Source: CAVQWT01 sp963717705
GTDB lineage: Bacteria; Pseudomonadota; Gammaproteobacteria; Burkholderiales; Casimicrobiaceae
Direction of reading: 5' to 3'
Assembly (NCBI GenBank): GCA_963717705.1
Contig: CAVQWT010000004.1
Location: 569,123 to 633,122 of the forward strand
DNA length: 64,000 nt
Shown here piece after piece: positions 37,467 to 47,277 of this stretch; position 1 is the stretch's first letter; each line of letters opens with the position of its first letter. The notes below the pieces were generated by a model. It worked only from the letters and a program-made list of their open reading frames with translations, did not search any database and had not been told where the DNA came from. The position numbers and the translations under genes were made by a program.

Positions 37467-39287
37467 CTATTCTAGAACCGAACGATCGTTCGTCGCAACG
37501 TCCGGATTGAACTGCAGCGCCGCCAGCCGCGCGTACAGCGGGTTGTCCCGCACCAGCGCGTCGTGCGTCCCGACGGCGACCAGCCGCCCGTGCTCCAGCA
37601 CCGCCAGCCGGTCGGCGTGGCGAACGGTGGCGAGCCGATGGGCGATGATCAGCGTCGTGCGGCCGGCCATCAGCCGCGCCAGCGCCTGCTGGACCATCCG
37701 CTCGCTCTCGGCGTCGAGCGCGGAGGTCGCCTCGTCGAGCAGCAGGATCGGCCGGTCGGCGAGGATCGCCCGCGCAATCGCCAGCCGCTGCCGCTGGCCC
37801 CCCGACAGCCGCACGCCCCGCTCGCCCAGGAAACTCGCGTAGCCGTCCGGCAGGCGGTCGACGAACTCGTCGGCGTAGGCGGCGGCGCAGGCGGCATGGA
37901 CCTCGTCGTCGGTCGCCTCGGGCCGGCCGTAGCGGACGTTTTCCAGCACGCTGGCAGCGAAGATGACCGGATCCTGCGGCACCACGGCGATCCGCCGCCG
38001 CACCGCGGCCGGGTCGGCGTCGCGGACGTCGACGCCGTCGATGCGGATCGTCCCCGCCTGCGGGTCGTAGAACCGCAGCAGCAGCGCGAACACCGTGGTC
38101 TTGCCCGCACCCGACGGCCCCACCAGCGCCACGCTCTCGCCGGGCGCGACCGTCAGCGACAGCGCATCGAGCGCCGGCGCGTCGGGCCGCGACGGATAGT
38201 GGAACGTCACCGCGTCGAACGCGACGGTGCCGCGCGGCGGCACCGGCAGCGCGACCGGATCGCGCGGCGCGCGTATCGTCGGCGCGGTGCCCAGCAGCTC
38301 GAACAGCCGCTCGGTCGCGCCGGCGGCGCGTTGCAGGTCGCCGAAGACCTCGGACAGCGTGCCCACCGACGTCGCGACGATGACCGCGTAGAACACGAAC
38401 GCCGACAGCGCGCCGCCGGACAGCCGGCCCGCGACCACGTCGTGACCGCCGATCCACAGGATGACGCCGATGGCGCCGAACACCAGCAGGATGACCGCGG
38501 CGACCAGCAGCGCACGCTGCCGGACCCGCTGCCGGGCGGTCGCGAACGCCGCCTCGACGCGCTCGCCGAAGCGGGCGCGGTCGACGTCCTCGTGCCCGTA
38601 GGCCTGGACGGTGCGAATCTCGTGCAGCGCCTCGTCGAGATACGCGCTTACGTCGCCGACGCGGTCCTGCGACGCCCGCGACAGCCTGCGCACGCGGCGC
38701 CCGAACAGGATGATCGGCAGCACCACCAGCGGCACGCCGGCCAGCACCAGCAGCGTGAGCTTGAGGCTGGTCAGCGCCAGCATCGCCAGCCCGCCGATCA
38801 GCAGCAGCACGTTGCGCGCGGCCATCGACGCCGACGAGCCGATCACCGTTTCCAGCATCGTCGTGTCGTTGGTCAGTCGCGAGATCACCTCGCCGGTGCG
38901 CGTCGTCTCGTAGAACGACGGCGGCAGCGTCAGCAGGTGGTCGAACACCGCGCGGCGAAGGTCGGCAGTGACGCGCTCGCCCAGCCACGACACGAAGTAG
39001 AACCGCGTGTACGTCGCCGCGGCCATCACTCCGATCACGCCCAGCATCAGGCCCAGCGTGCGGTCGAGCTCGGCGGCGTCGCCGGCGGCGAAGCCGCGGT
39101 CGATCACGCCCTTGAGCCCCTGCCCGATGGCCAGCGTCGCGGCGGCCGCCACGACCAGCGCCGCCAGCGCGATCGCCACCTGCAGCCGGTACGGCCGCAG
39201 GAAACGGCCGACGCGCGCCAGCGTCCTCGCCGCCGTGGCCGGCGGCAGCTTGGGCAGCGATTCGAGCGCGGGGTCGCGGGGGGGCAT
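37467..39287 (-). CDS. ABC exporter, fused permease and ATPase (MsbA-like)
   Basis: A 606-residue half-transporter that would act as a homodimer in the inner membrane. Six transmembrane helices (about residues 35-330) with the substrate-contact motif FYETTRTGEVISRLTNDT are followed by an ATPase: Walker A GPSGAGKTT, signature RLSGGQRQRLAIARA and Walker B ILLLDEATSALDAE. The H-loop is IIAHRLAT. Lipid A/MsbA or drug export are both possible; no LPS genes adjoin. I chose the ATG at 39287; the same frame runs open antisense through the next gene and is a shadow there. It ends 32 bp before uvrB. Confidence 0.92.
   Translation of the reverse strand: MPPRDPALESLPKLPPATAARTLARVGRFLRPYRLQVAIALAALVVAAAATLAIGQGLKGVIDRGFAAGDAAELDRTLGLMLGVIGVMAAATYTRFYFVSWLGERVTADLRRAVFDHLLTLPPSFYETTRTGEVISRLTNDTTMLETVIGSSASMAARNVLLLIGGLAMLALTSLKLTLLVLAGVPLVVLPIILFGRRVRRLSRASQDRVGDVSAYLDEALHEIRTVQAYGHEDVDRARFGERVEAAFATARQRVRQRALLVAAVILLVFGAIGVILWIGGHDVVAGRLSGGALSAFVFYAVIVATSVGTLSEVFGDLQRAAGATERLFELLGTAPTIRAPRDPVALPVPPRGTVAFDAVTFHYPSRPDAPALDALSLTVAPGESVALVGPSGAGKTTVFALLLRFYDPQAGTIRIDGVDVRDADPAAVRRRIAVVPQDPVIFAASVLENVRYGRPEATDDEVHAACAAAYADEFVDRLPDGYASFLGERGVRLSGGQRQRLAIARAILADRPILLLDEATSALDAESERMVQQALARLMAGRTTLIIAHRLATVRHADRLAVLEHGRLVAVGTHDALVRDNPLYARLAALQFNPDVATNDRSVLE
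37469..37498 (-). promoter_or_regulatory. Putative uvrB promoter with a 14-bp palindromic operator candidate
   Basis: On the minus strand TTGCGA (37498-37493) and TAGAAT (37474-37469) are 18 bp apart. Between them is the perfect palindrome CGAACGATCGTTCG (37479-37492). The region overlaps the last codons and stop of the ABC exporter gene. The palindrome resembles the CGAACnnnnGTTCG SOS box of Gram-positive bacteria, unlike the lexA box of this window. Confidence 0.5.
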
Positions 39288-39449
39288 GGGGCTTCCGGAG
39301 ACGACGGGACATTGGCAGATGGGGCCGCCATCGCCCGGGCGCAACCGGGGCACGCTGGACGGCGGCGGCGGACGGCGGCGCCGGACGGGGTAAAATAGCG
39401 CGTTTTGGCCCGCTCCCCCGCCCACTTCGCCCCTATCGCCCACTCGCCC

Positions 39450-40667
39450 ATGAACGCTCCGCAGCCCGCCCCTCTCTTCGCCGCCGTCGAACTCGCCCCG
39501 CGCGACCCCATCCTCGGCGTCACCGAGGCCTTCAATGCCGACAAGAACCCGTCCAAGGTCAACCTGGGCGTCGGCGTCTACTGCGACGACGAGGGCAAGG
39601 TGCCGCTGCTCGAGTGCGTGCGGCACGCCGAGCGCGAGCTGACGGCGAAGGCCACGCCGCGCGGTTACCTGCCCATCGACGGCCTCGCGGCGTACGACAA
39701 GGCGGTGCAGGCGCTGCTGTTCGGCGCCGACAGCGAAGTGGTGGCCTCGGGCCGCGCGGTCACCGCGCAGGCGATCGGCGGCACCGGCGCGCTCACCGTC
39801 GGCGCGGATTTCCTGAAGCGCTTTGCCCCCGGCGCCGCGGTGTGGATCAGCGACCCGTCGTGGGAGAACCACCGTGCGCTGTTCGAGGCGGCCGGGTTCA
39901 CCGTCCACACCTACCCGTACTACGATCCCGCGACGCGCGGCGTCGACTTCGACGCGATGATCGCGGCGCTCGACCGGCTGCCGGCGGGCGCGATCGTCGT
40001 GCTCCACGCCTGCTGCCACAATCCGACCGGCGCCGACCTGTCGCCTGCGCAGTGGGAGCGCGTCGTCGCGACGGTCCGCTCCCGCGGCCTGGTGCCGTTC
40101 CTCGATCTCGCCTACCAGGGTTTCGGCGACGGCCTCGACGCCGACGGCGCCGCCGTCCACCGCTTCGCCGCCACCGCGGGCCCGCTGCTGGTCGCGAGCT
40201 CGTTCTCGAAGTCGTTCTCGCTCTACGGCGAGCGCATCGGCGCGCTCACCCTCGTCGCCGCGAACAAGGACGAGGCCGGCCGCGTGCTGTCGCAGGTCAA
40301 GCGGGTGATCCGCTCGAATTATTCGAACCCGCCGATGCACGGCGGCCAGATCGTCTCGACGATCCTGACCACGGCCGAGCTGCGCGCGCTGTGGGAAGCC
40401 GAGCTCGCGACCATGCGCGACCGCATCAAGCTGGTTCGCGCGCGGCTGGTCGAGACGCTGCACGAGCGCCTCCCCAATGCCGACTTCCGCTACGTGCTCG
40501 CGCAGCGCGGCATGTTCTCGTACTCCGGGCTGACCAAGGCGCAGGTGCACCGGCTGCGCGACGAGTTCTCGATCTACGCCGTCGACAGCGGGCGCATCTG
40601 CGTCGCCGCGCTCAACTCGCGCAACGTCGATTACGTCGCCGAGGCCGTCGCCAAGGTCCTCGGCTGA
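39450..40667 (+). CDS. tyrB: Aromatic/aspartate aminotransferase (class I, TyrB-like)
   Basis: A 405-residue fold-type I PLP aminotransferase of the AspC/TyrB subfamily. The PLP lysine is K254 in SFSKSFSLYGERIGAL. The family start LAPRDPILGVTEAFNADKNP is diagnostic, and HACCHNPTGADLS carries the N-P-T-G motif. The C-terminal SGRICVAALN contains the substrate-carboxylate arginine. It is expected to transaminate aspartate and/or aromatic amino acids with 2-oxoglutarate. TAAAAT at 39391-39396 is a likely -10 element. The uvrB-side neighbourhood is common in betaproteobacteria. I chose the ATG at 39450; one at 39405 gives 15 extra residues. Confidence 0.93.
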   Translation: MNAPQPAPLFAAVELAPRDPILGVTEAFNADKNPSKVNLGVGVYCDDEGKVPLLECVRHAERELTAKATPRGYLPIDGLAAYDKAVQALLFGADSEVVASGRAVTAQAIGGTGALTVGADFLKRFAPGAAVWISDPSWENHRALFEAAGFTVHTYPYYDPATRGVDFDAMIAALDRLPAGAIVVLHACCHNPTGADLSPAQWERVVATVRSRGLVPFLDLAYQGFGDGLDADGAAVHRFAATAGPLLVASSFSKSFSLYGERIGALTLVAANKDEAGRVLSQVKRVIRSNYSNPPMHGGQIVSTILTTAELRALWEAELATMRDRIKLVRARLVETLHERLPNADFRYVLAQRGMFSYSGLTKAQVHRLRDEFSIYAVDSGRICVAALNSRNVDYVAEAVAKVLG

Positions 40668-40705
40668 CCGCGGCGCGCACGGACCGGTAGCGGCGGAAAG
40701 TCGCC

Positions 40706-41173
40706 ATGCCTCCACCGCCGCCGGCCGACGGCCGCGCCATCCCCCGCCCGGCGCTGCTGCTGGGCGCGAGCGGCGCGGTGCCGTTCGTGGTCTTCTCGCT
40801 GGCCCTGCTGGTTGCGCCGCCGGAGTTCCGCGCCTGGCTGCGGCAGGCGCTGCTTGCCTACGCGATGGTCATCCTGGCCTTCGTCGGCGCCCTGCACTGG
40901 GGCTTCACCATCAAGACCGAAGGCTTCACCGAGGCCGAACGCTGGACCTGGATGGGCTGGTCGGTCGTCCCCGCGCTGGCCGCGTGGGCTGCGGCGATGG
41001 TGCCCTACCGCCTCGGCATCACGCTGATGCTGATGACCTTCGGCGTCCACCTCGCGCTGGACCATGCGTTCGCCGCGCGCTCCGGCCTGCCGGCGTGGTA
41101 CCTGCGGCTGCGCCGCGGGCTGACCGCGGCCGTCGTGGTGTCTCTGGTCGTCGCGCTGGCCGCTCCCCGCTGA
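40706..41173 (+). CDS. DUF3429 membrane protein
   Basis: A 155-residue protein with four to five hydrophobic segments and the DUF3429 hallmark GALHWGF near residue 71. LLLGASGAVPFVVFSLALL and VVPALAAWAAAMVPYRLGI are other family segments. The function of DUF3429 is unknown. It starts 38 bp after the aminotransferase on the same strand. Neighbouring tRNA genes follow 61 bp later, from their own promoter. Confidence 0.8.
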   Translation: MPPPPPADGRAIPRPALLLGASGAVPFVVFSLALLVAPPEFRAWLRQALLAYAMVILAFVGALHWGFTIKTEGFTEAERWTWMGWSVVPALAAWAAAMVPYRLGITLMLMTFGVHLALDHAFAARSGLPAWYLRLRRGLTAAVVVSLVVALAAPR

Positions 41174-41193
41174 ACGCTTGCGCGCGGGGGGAC

Positions 41194-41223
41194 TTGGCGG
41201 GGGCGGACGGACTTTGTTATAAT
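41194..41223 (+). promoter_or_regulatory. Putative promoter of tRNA-Gly
   Basis: TTGGCG (41194-41199) and TATAAT (41218-41223) are 18 bp apart. The tRNA begins 11 bp after the -10. The GC-rich stretch between -10 and the tRNA is short, so no discriminator can be named with certainty. Confidence 0.7.
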
Positions 41224-41234
41224 TGCAGGCTCTT

Positions 41235-41310
41235 GCGGGAATAGCTCAGTTGGTAGAGCGCAACCTTGCCAAGGTTGAGGTCGGGAGTTCGAGACTCCTT
41301 TCCCGCTCCA
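41235..41310 (+). tRNA. tRNA-Gly (anticodon GCC)
   Basis: A 76-nt cloverleaf with encoded CCA (41308-41310). The acceptor arms GCGGGAA and TTCCCGC are complementary. The D-arm includes AGCTCAGTTGGTAGAGC, the anticodon loop reads TTGCCAA with GCC at its centre, and the T-loop is GTTCGAGA. It decodes GGC and GGT. A terminator follows. Confidence 0.97.
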
Positions 41311-41318
41311 GAATCCGC

Positions 41319-41347
41319 AAGGGAGGGCCGTCCGGCTCTCCCTTTTT
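41319..41347 (+). terminator. Intrinsic terminator after tRNA-Gly
   Basis: The arms AAGGGAG (41319-41325) and CTCCCTT pair, with an extra GCC/GGC pairing inside, and are followed by TTTTTCTT. It lies between tRNA-Gly and tRNA-Cys and probably ends most tRNA-Gly transcripts. Confidence 0.8.
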
Positions 41348-41382
41348 CTTGCCGGGTCCCGCATTCGCGGCGGCCCACCCCG

Positions 41383-41456
41383 GGCGGGGTGGCAGAGTGG
41401 TCATGCAGCGGCCTGCAAAGCCGTCTACGCCGGTTCGATTCCGACCCCCGCCTCCA
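41383..41456 (+). tRNA. tRNA-Cys (anticodon GCA)
   Basis: A 74-nt cloverleaf with encoded CCA (41454-41456). The acceptor arms GGCGGGG and CCCCGCC are complementary, the anticodon loop reads CTGCAAA with GCA, and the T-loop is GTTCGATT. Gly followed by Cys tRNA genes is a common pair in proteobacteria. No clear promoter of its own is seen, so it may depend on readthrough. Confidence 0.96.
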
Positions 41457-41560
41457 AACCACACCCTCCTGCGTCGGTTCGGCTCTGCAGCGTCGCCGCG
41501 GACGCGCGCCAGGCAATACGACGTGACGTGCGTCCGGCCTGCGCCCCACCTCGCTCCGCT

Positions 41561-42538
41561 TTACCGCGGCTCGGCGCTCCCGGAGCGCGCCGCCAGTCGC
41601 TGGGCGCCGGTGCACCAGTGCTGCTTGACGCTGTACCAGATGTCCGCGGCATGGATGAGATTCGTGGTGTCGGCGTGCGCCGGTGGCGGTGCCGCCGTCC
41701 CTGGGTAATAGGCGTCGATCCAGGCTCGCGTCATCGGCTCCCTGGCCAGATGCTCGGTCCGGGGCAGCCCGATGTGACTGTACGAAACGGGCAGCACCAC
41801 GCTGCGCACCCTGGCGTTGCCGATCGCAAGAAACGGCGCGGGACTCGGACCGGTGCCGGCGATCGGGTCCCACGGAATCGCGAAGCCCGTGAACTCGACA
41901 ACCGAGTCGGGCACCTCCCGCAGCAGCGGCAACACGCCCCACTGGCTTAGCAGCAGCCGCGGCAACGATCCGGTGGCCATCGCGACGGCATAGTCGACGC
42001 GGAGCCCCACGACCGACCGCGGGTGACCCGTGAGGGGATCGACGATCGTCGTGCGCAGCTCCGGCTCGTCCCGCGCCGGGTTCCACACCGGAATCGGCGG
42101 CGTTTGCTCGCCGGCAAGATCGTGCAGGGTCTTGATCACGACCATCCCGCCCTGCGAGTGACCGATCAGCATCGGCATCAGGCCCTCGCGCTCGTAGTGC
42201 CACGCGAGTTCGCCGGCGAGGCGCCGGCTGGCAATGAAGCTGCGATAGCTGCGCCTGCCATCGGCCGGATTGGCAAGCCGCTCCCCCGGGTAGCCCATCA
42301 TCTCCAGGAAAGCCGCGAAGGGCTCCATCGTGACGATCGGTACACTGCCCTCCAACGCGATGATGCGCGGCGCGGGTGCGGCAGCGAGCACTCCGGCGAC
42401 ATCGCCCGCGCTGAGCCGCTGGCAGTCCAGCGCCGCCAGCAGTGTCGCGTCCCGCGGCGCGGCCAGCAGAGGCGTCGCCGCCGCACTCGCCGCCAAGACC
42501 GCCGCAACGACCGCACGCACGAAGCTGCGCGCGCGCAT
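41561..42538 (-). CDS. Exported alpha/beta-hydrolase, lipase-like
   Basis: A 325-residue protein with a signal peptide (RAVVAAVLAASAAATPLLAA) and an alpha/beta-hydrolase fold. The nucleophile Ser128 sits in IGHSQGGMVVI, the lipase/esterase elbow. SAGDVAGVLAAAPAPRIIAL precedes strand 3. The substrate is unknown. I chose the ATG at 42538, which begins the signal peptide; ATGs at 42577 and 42583 are in frame. It follows the outer-membrane factor of the RND system by 104 bp and is on the same strand. The DNA frame stays open upstream to 44197, which is a shadow. Confidence 0.8.
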   Translation of the reverse strand: MRARSFVRAVVAAVLAASAAATPLLAAPRDATLLAALDCQRLSAGDVAGVLAAAPAPRIIALEGSVPIVTMEPFAAFLEMMGYPGERLANPADGRRSYRSFIASRRLAGELAWHYEREGLMPMLIGHSQGGMVVIKTLHDLAGEQTPPIPVWNPARDEPELRTTIVDPLTGHPRSVVGLRVDYAVAMATGSLPRLLLSQWGVLPLLREVPDSVVEFTGFAIPWDPIAGTGPSPAPFLAIGNARVRSVVLPVSYSHIGLPRTEHLAREPMTRAWIDAYYPGTAAPPPAHADTTNLIHAADIWYSVKQHWCTGAQRLAARSGSAEPR

Positions 42539-42642
42539 CGCAGTGTTCACCACTTGTGCGTACAGCACCGCGCACATCGGCATCCGGCGCCTGGGCACCG
42601 CCCGCGGCGAAGCTAGGTCCGGCGGACGCCCGCCGCCGTCGG

Positions 42643-44103
42643 CTAGAACCACCACACCGCGCCCGGACTCGGCGCCGAGTACGGCGTCTCCGGCAGCGAA
42701 GGCGCCGTCGCGGTCGACGCGTCGTAGCCCCCGCCCAGCGCCTGGTAGAGCTGGATCACCGCCTGGTACTGGCCGGCGGTGATCTGGATCAGCGACAGTT
42801 CGCTGTCGAACAGCTGGCGCGACGAGTCGAGCACCTCGAAATACGCGGCGACGCCCGCCTTGTAGCGCAGCTCCGACAGCCGCAGCCGCTCGCGGTTGGC
42901 GTTGACCGCGTCCGTCAGCGCCTTGCGCTCCTCGGTCAGCCGCTGGTACGACGCCAGCGCGTCCTCGACCTCCCGGAAGGCGTTGCGGATCGTCCGCTTG
43001 TACTGCTCGACGGCGATCCGCTGCTGCGCCTGCGCGGCCTCGAGGTTGCTGGTCAGCCGGCCGGCGTTGAAGATCGGCAGCCCGATGCCCGGCGACGCCG
43101 ACCACGCGTAGCGGCCGCTGTCGAACAGGTCGCGCAGCGCCGGGCTGGCGAAGCCGACGATGCCGGTCAGCGTGATCGTCGGGAAGAACGCCTTGCGCGC
43201 CGCGTCGATATTCGCGTCGGCGCCGTAGAGCGTCTGCTCCGCCGCGAGGATGTCGAAGCGGCGGATGAGCACCGCCGACGGCAGCCCGGCCGGCAGCTCC
43301 GCCGGCAGCGCAAGGTCGGCAAGCTGGCGCTCGCGCGCGATCGGGCCCGGGTTGCGGCCGACCAGCGTCGACAGCGAGTTCTCCGCCAGCGAACGCGCCC
43401 GCTCGAGGCTTGCGATCGCGCGGTCCGCTCCGGCGACCAGCGAAATCTGGTCGTTGAGCTCGAGCCTCGACGCCACCCCGCCCTTGTAGCGCAGCTCGAT
43501 CAGCCGCAGCGCCTCGCGCCGCGTGGCCGCGGTCCGCCGCGACGCCGCGAGCTGGGCGTCGAGGCTCAGCAGCTCCAGGTACCCCGACGCGACCTGCGCG
43601 ATGATGGCGGTGTAGAGCGCGCGGCGGGTGTCCTCGGTGGCCAGCAGGTCCCGGCGCGACGCCTCGGTCGCCGAGCGGACGCGGCCCCAGAGGTCGATTT
43701 CCCAGGTCGGCACCGCGAGGCCGAGCGACGCCGACTCGCTGACCGCGTTGTCGGTGCTGCCGGGCACCGGCCCGCGCTGGCGCGTCCCGGTCGCCGACAC
43801 GCCGACCGCGGGAAACAGGAAGCTGCGCTGGAAGCCGAATTGCGCGCGCGCGAGCTCGACCCGGTCGGCGGCGATGCGCAGGTCGGAGTTGTTCGCCAGC
43901 GCCTCCTGGATCAGCGCGTCGAGCTCCCGGCCCTCGAAGACCTTGCCCCAAGGCCGCTCGGCGAGGCTGTCGGAGGTCTTCGCCGGCGCGCGCCAGCCGT
44001 CGGGAACCGGGGTCGCGGGCAGCGATGGCTCCGGCGTCGCGCACGCCGTCGCAAGCAGCGCGGCCGCGACGGCCAGCGCGACGGTCACCCGGCGGGGGCT
44101 CAT
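42643..44103 (-). CDS. RND efflux outer-membrane factor lipoprotein (OprM/NodT-like)
   Basis: A 486-residue TolC-type channel lipoprotein. The signal peptide ends at a lipobox (LATAC, Cys21). The repeats of the family are clear: LIQEALANNSDLRIAADRVE and ARAQFGFQRSFLFPAVG in the first half, ADANIDAARKAFFPTITLTG in the second. Family helices around LELRYKAGVAAYFEVLD close the barrel. It would form the outer-membrane exit duct for the pump encoded upstream. Its ATG overlaps the pump stop by 4 bp (44100-44103), so translation is coupled to an ORF that currently starts after a frameshift. Confidence 0.92.
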   Translation of the reverse strand: MSPRRVTVALAVAAALLATACATPEPSLPATPVPDGWRAPAKTSDSLAERPWGKVFEGRELDALIQEALANNSDLRIAADRVELARAQFGFQRSFLFPAVGVSATGTRQRGPVPGSTDNAVSESASLGLAVPTWEIDLWGRVRSATEASRRDLLATEDTRRALYTAIIAQVASGYLELLSLDAQLAASRRTAATRREALRLIELRYKGGVASRLELNDQISLVAGADRAIASLERARSLAENSLSTLVGRNPGPIARERQLADLALPAELPAGLPSAVLIRRFDILAAEQTLYGADANIDAARKAFFPTITLTGIVGFASPALRDLFDSGRYAWSASPGIGLPIFNAGRLTSNLEAAQAQQRIAVEQYKRTIRNAFREVEDALASYQRLTEERKALTDAVNANRERLRLSELRYKAGVAAYFEVLDSSRQLFDSELSLIQITAGQYQAVIQLYQALGGGYDASTATAPSLPETPYSAPSPGAVWWF

Positions 44104-47100
44104 TTCCCACCTCCGTGCGCGGGCGCCGTTGGTGGCGCCGCTGGCGCTGACGACGACGGGGCCGCCTCCGCAACCGCTGCCGCGCCGGTGCGCCCACGCG
44201 TCAGGTAGGTCATCACCAGCCAGTAGAACAGCGGCGTGAAGAACACGCCGATCAGCGTGGCCGCCAGCATCCCGCCGAGGATGCCGGTGCCGACCGAGTG
44301 CTGCGTCGCCGCGCCGGCGCCCGACGCGCGCACCAGCGGCAGCACGCCCAGGATGAACGCCAGCGACGTCATCACGATCGGCCGCAGCCGCACCCGCGCC
44401 GCCTCCAGCGCCGCGTCGAGCACCGACAGTCCTTCCTCGTAGCGCTGCTTCGCGAACTCGACGATCAGGATGCCGTTCTTGCCCGCGAGGCCGACCAGCG
44501 TGATCAGCGACACCTGGAAGAAGACGTCGTTGGCCGTGCCCCGCAGCAGCAGCGCGCACAGCGCCCCGAAGATGCCGATCGGCACGATCAGGAACACCGA
44601 CACCGGCAGCGTGAAGCTCTCGTACAGCGCGGCCAGGAACAGGAACACGAAAATGAAGGACAGCAGGAAGATGAACCCCGCCTGCCCTCCCGCGATCCGC
44701 TCCTGCAGCGACTGGCCCGACCACTCGAAGCTCAGCCCCTGCGGCAGCACCTCGGCCGAGATCCGCTCCATCGCGTCGAGCGCCTGGCCCGAGCTGAATC
44801 CCGGCGCCGCGGTGCCGTTGATCTGCACCGCCGGATAGCCGTTGTAGCGCGTGAGCGCAATCGGCGCAGAGCGGAAATCCGCCGTCGCGACGACGGCGAG
44901 AGGCACCATGTCGCCCTTGCTGTTGCGCACGTAGAAGCGCTGCAGGTACGCCGGGTCGGAGCGGAACTGCTGCTCCGACTGCAGCTTGACCTTGAGGTTG
45001 GTGCCGAACGCGGTGAACTGGTTGACGAACGACGAGCCGAGCAGCGTGCCGATCGTCTGGTAGACGTCGGCCAGCGGGATGCCGAAGGTCTTGGCCTTGT
45101 TGCGGTCGACGTCGAGGAACAGCGTCTGCACCTCCGGCGCCGCGACGCTGCGGACCGCCGTGAGCGTGGGGTCGCCGCGCGCGGCCGCGACGAGCTCCGC
45201 CGCGGTCTTGTCGAGCTTCGGCCGGTCGCCGTCGAGCGCGAGCAGCCGGTAGTCGAACCCGGCGATGTTGCCCATGCCGGAGATCGGCGGCTCGTTCATC
45301 GCGAACACGCGGGCCTCGGTGACCGCCGCGAACTTCTGGTTCATCCGCTGGATCAGCGCCAGCACGTGCTGGTCGGCGCCCTTGCGCTCGCTCCAGTCCT
45401 TGAGCGTGACATAGACGAAGCCCTGGTTCGCGTAGCGGTAGAAGACGGAGAAGCCGACCACGCCGATGGTGTCGCGGACCTCGGGCTCCGCGCGCAGCAT
45501 CGCCTCGACCTTGTCCAGCACGCGCCACCACGCGCTCGGACGACGCGCCCGAGGGCAGGTCGACGACGACGAACATCGTGCCCTTGTCCTCCTCGGGGAC
45601 GAAGCCGCCCGGGATCGCCTGGAACAGGTAGAACACACCCGCGATGATCGCCGCGTAGATGACGATGAAGCGGGCGAAGCGCCTGATCATCCCGCCGACG
45701 GCGCCGGCGTACGCCCCGGTCACCTTGTCGAAGAAGCGGTCGAACGCCTGGATCGGCTTCGGCTTGTGCATGCCCTCCTTCAGGATCAGCGCGCACAGCG
45801 CCGGGGTGAGCGTCAGCGCGGTGATCGCGGACAGCAGCGTCGAGATCGTGATGGTGATGGCGAACTGCTTGTACAGCGTGCCCGTCACCCCGCCCAGGAA
45901 CGCGATCGGGACGAACACCGCGCAGATCACCGCCGTGACGCCGATGATGGCGCTGCCGATGCCCTTCATCGCCTCCCGCGAGGCCTCGCGCGGCCCGAGG
46001 CCCTTGTCGTGCATGATCTTCTCGACCGCCTCGACGACGACGATCGCGTCGTCGACGACGATGCCGATCGCGAGCACCAGCCCGAACAGCGTCAGCATGT
46101 TGATCGAGAAGCCCATCAGCAGCATGCCCGCCGCGGTGCCGACCAGCGACACCGGGATCGCCAGCAGCGGGATGATGGTCGCGCGGACGCTGCCGAGGAA
46201 CAGGTAGACGACGATGAGCACGAGGACGAACGCCTCGATGAAGGTATGGACGACCAGCTCGATCGACGCCTTGACGAACACCGTGGTGTCGTACGGCGCG
46301 CGCCACTCGATGTCGCTCGGCATCGACGCCGACAGCTGCTGCATCTTGGCGCGCACCTGGTCGGCGGTCTCCAGCGCGTTGCCGCCGGGGCGCAGGTAGA
46401 CGCCGATGCCGGTCGCCGGCTTGCTGTTCAGCCGCATGCTGACCTGGTAGTCGTCGGCGCCGAGCTCGACGCGCGCGACGTCCCGCACCCGCACCACCGA
46501 GCCGTCGGCGGCGGCACGGACGATGATGTTGGCGAACTGCTCGGGGTCGGTGAACGTGCCGCCGGTCTGCACCGGGAACGTCAGCACCTGGCCGGTCGCG
46601 TTGGGCGCGGTGCCGATCTCGCCGACCGCGTAGTTCTGGTTCTGCTCGCGGATGGCGTTGGCGACGTCGTTCACCGTCAGCTTGTACTTGGTCAGCAGGT
46701 CCGGGTTGAGCCACACGCGCATCGCGTACGGCGAGCCGAACAGCAGCACGTCGCCGACGCCGGCGATGCGCTTGATCTCCGGCACCACGCTGCTGTTCGC
46801 CAGGTTGCTGATGTAGTCGCGGTCGAACTGGCCGGTCTTCGACTGCATCGTCAGGATCAGCAGGATCGCCGGATTCGTCTTGTCGACCTTGACCCCGTTC
46901 TGCAGCACGACCTGCGGCAGCAGCGCCTCGACGCGCTTGACGCGGTTGTTCACCTCGACCGTCGCGATGTCGAGGTCGACGCCCGGCTGGAACACGACGT
47001 AGAGCTCCATCAGCCCCGACGACGAGCTCGTCGAGTACATGTAGAGCAGGCCGCTGACGCCGTTCATCTCGCGCTCGAGCGGCGCGGCGACGACGTTCTC

Positions 47101-47268
47101 CAGCAGCTCGGGCGACGCGCCCGGGTAGACGGCGGTCACCTTGACCTGCGGCGGCGCGACGTTCGGGTACTGCTCGATCGCGAGCTGCTTCAGGGACAGC
47201 GCGCCCACGAGCGCGATGATCAGCGCGATGACGGTCGCGAAGACCGGACGGTCGACGAAGAAGCCCAT
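44100..47268 (-). pseudogene. HAE1-type RND multidrug efflux pump (AcrB/MexB-like), frameshifted
   Basis: A proton-driven inner-membrane drug pump split by one extra base. The 5' part (47268 to about 45522) encodes residues 1-582: MGFFVDRPVFATVIALIIAL, the proton-relay pair D406/D407 in GIVVDDAIVV, and the motif FVPEEDKGTMFVVVDLPSGA. The 3' part continues in another frame from VLDKVEAMLRAEPEV to the stop at 44100 and holds TM10 Lys (LVGLAGKNGILIVEFAKQ). The genomic span of 3169 nt is exactly one base more than 1056 codons. The excess base lies in GCGCG near 45521-45526. It may be a mutation or an assembly error. Order is adaptor, pump, outer-membrane factor. Confidence 0.88.
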
Positions 47269-47277
47269 GGCCGGCCC

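Noticed and set aside
45518..45530. Programmed ribosomal frameshift in the RND pump gene
   Set aside because: No slippery heptamer or downstream stimulatory structure is evident, and other members of the family have no programmed shift.
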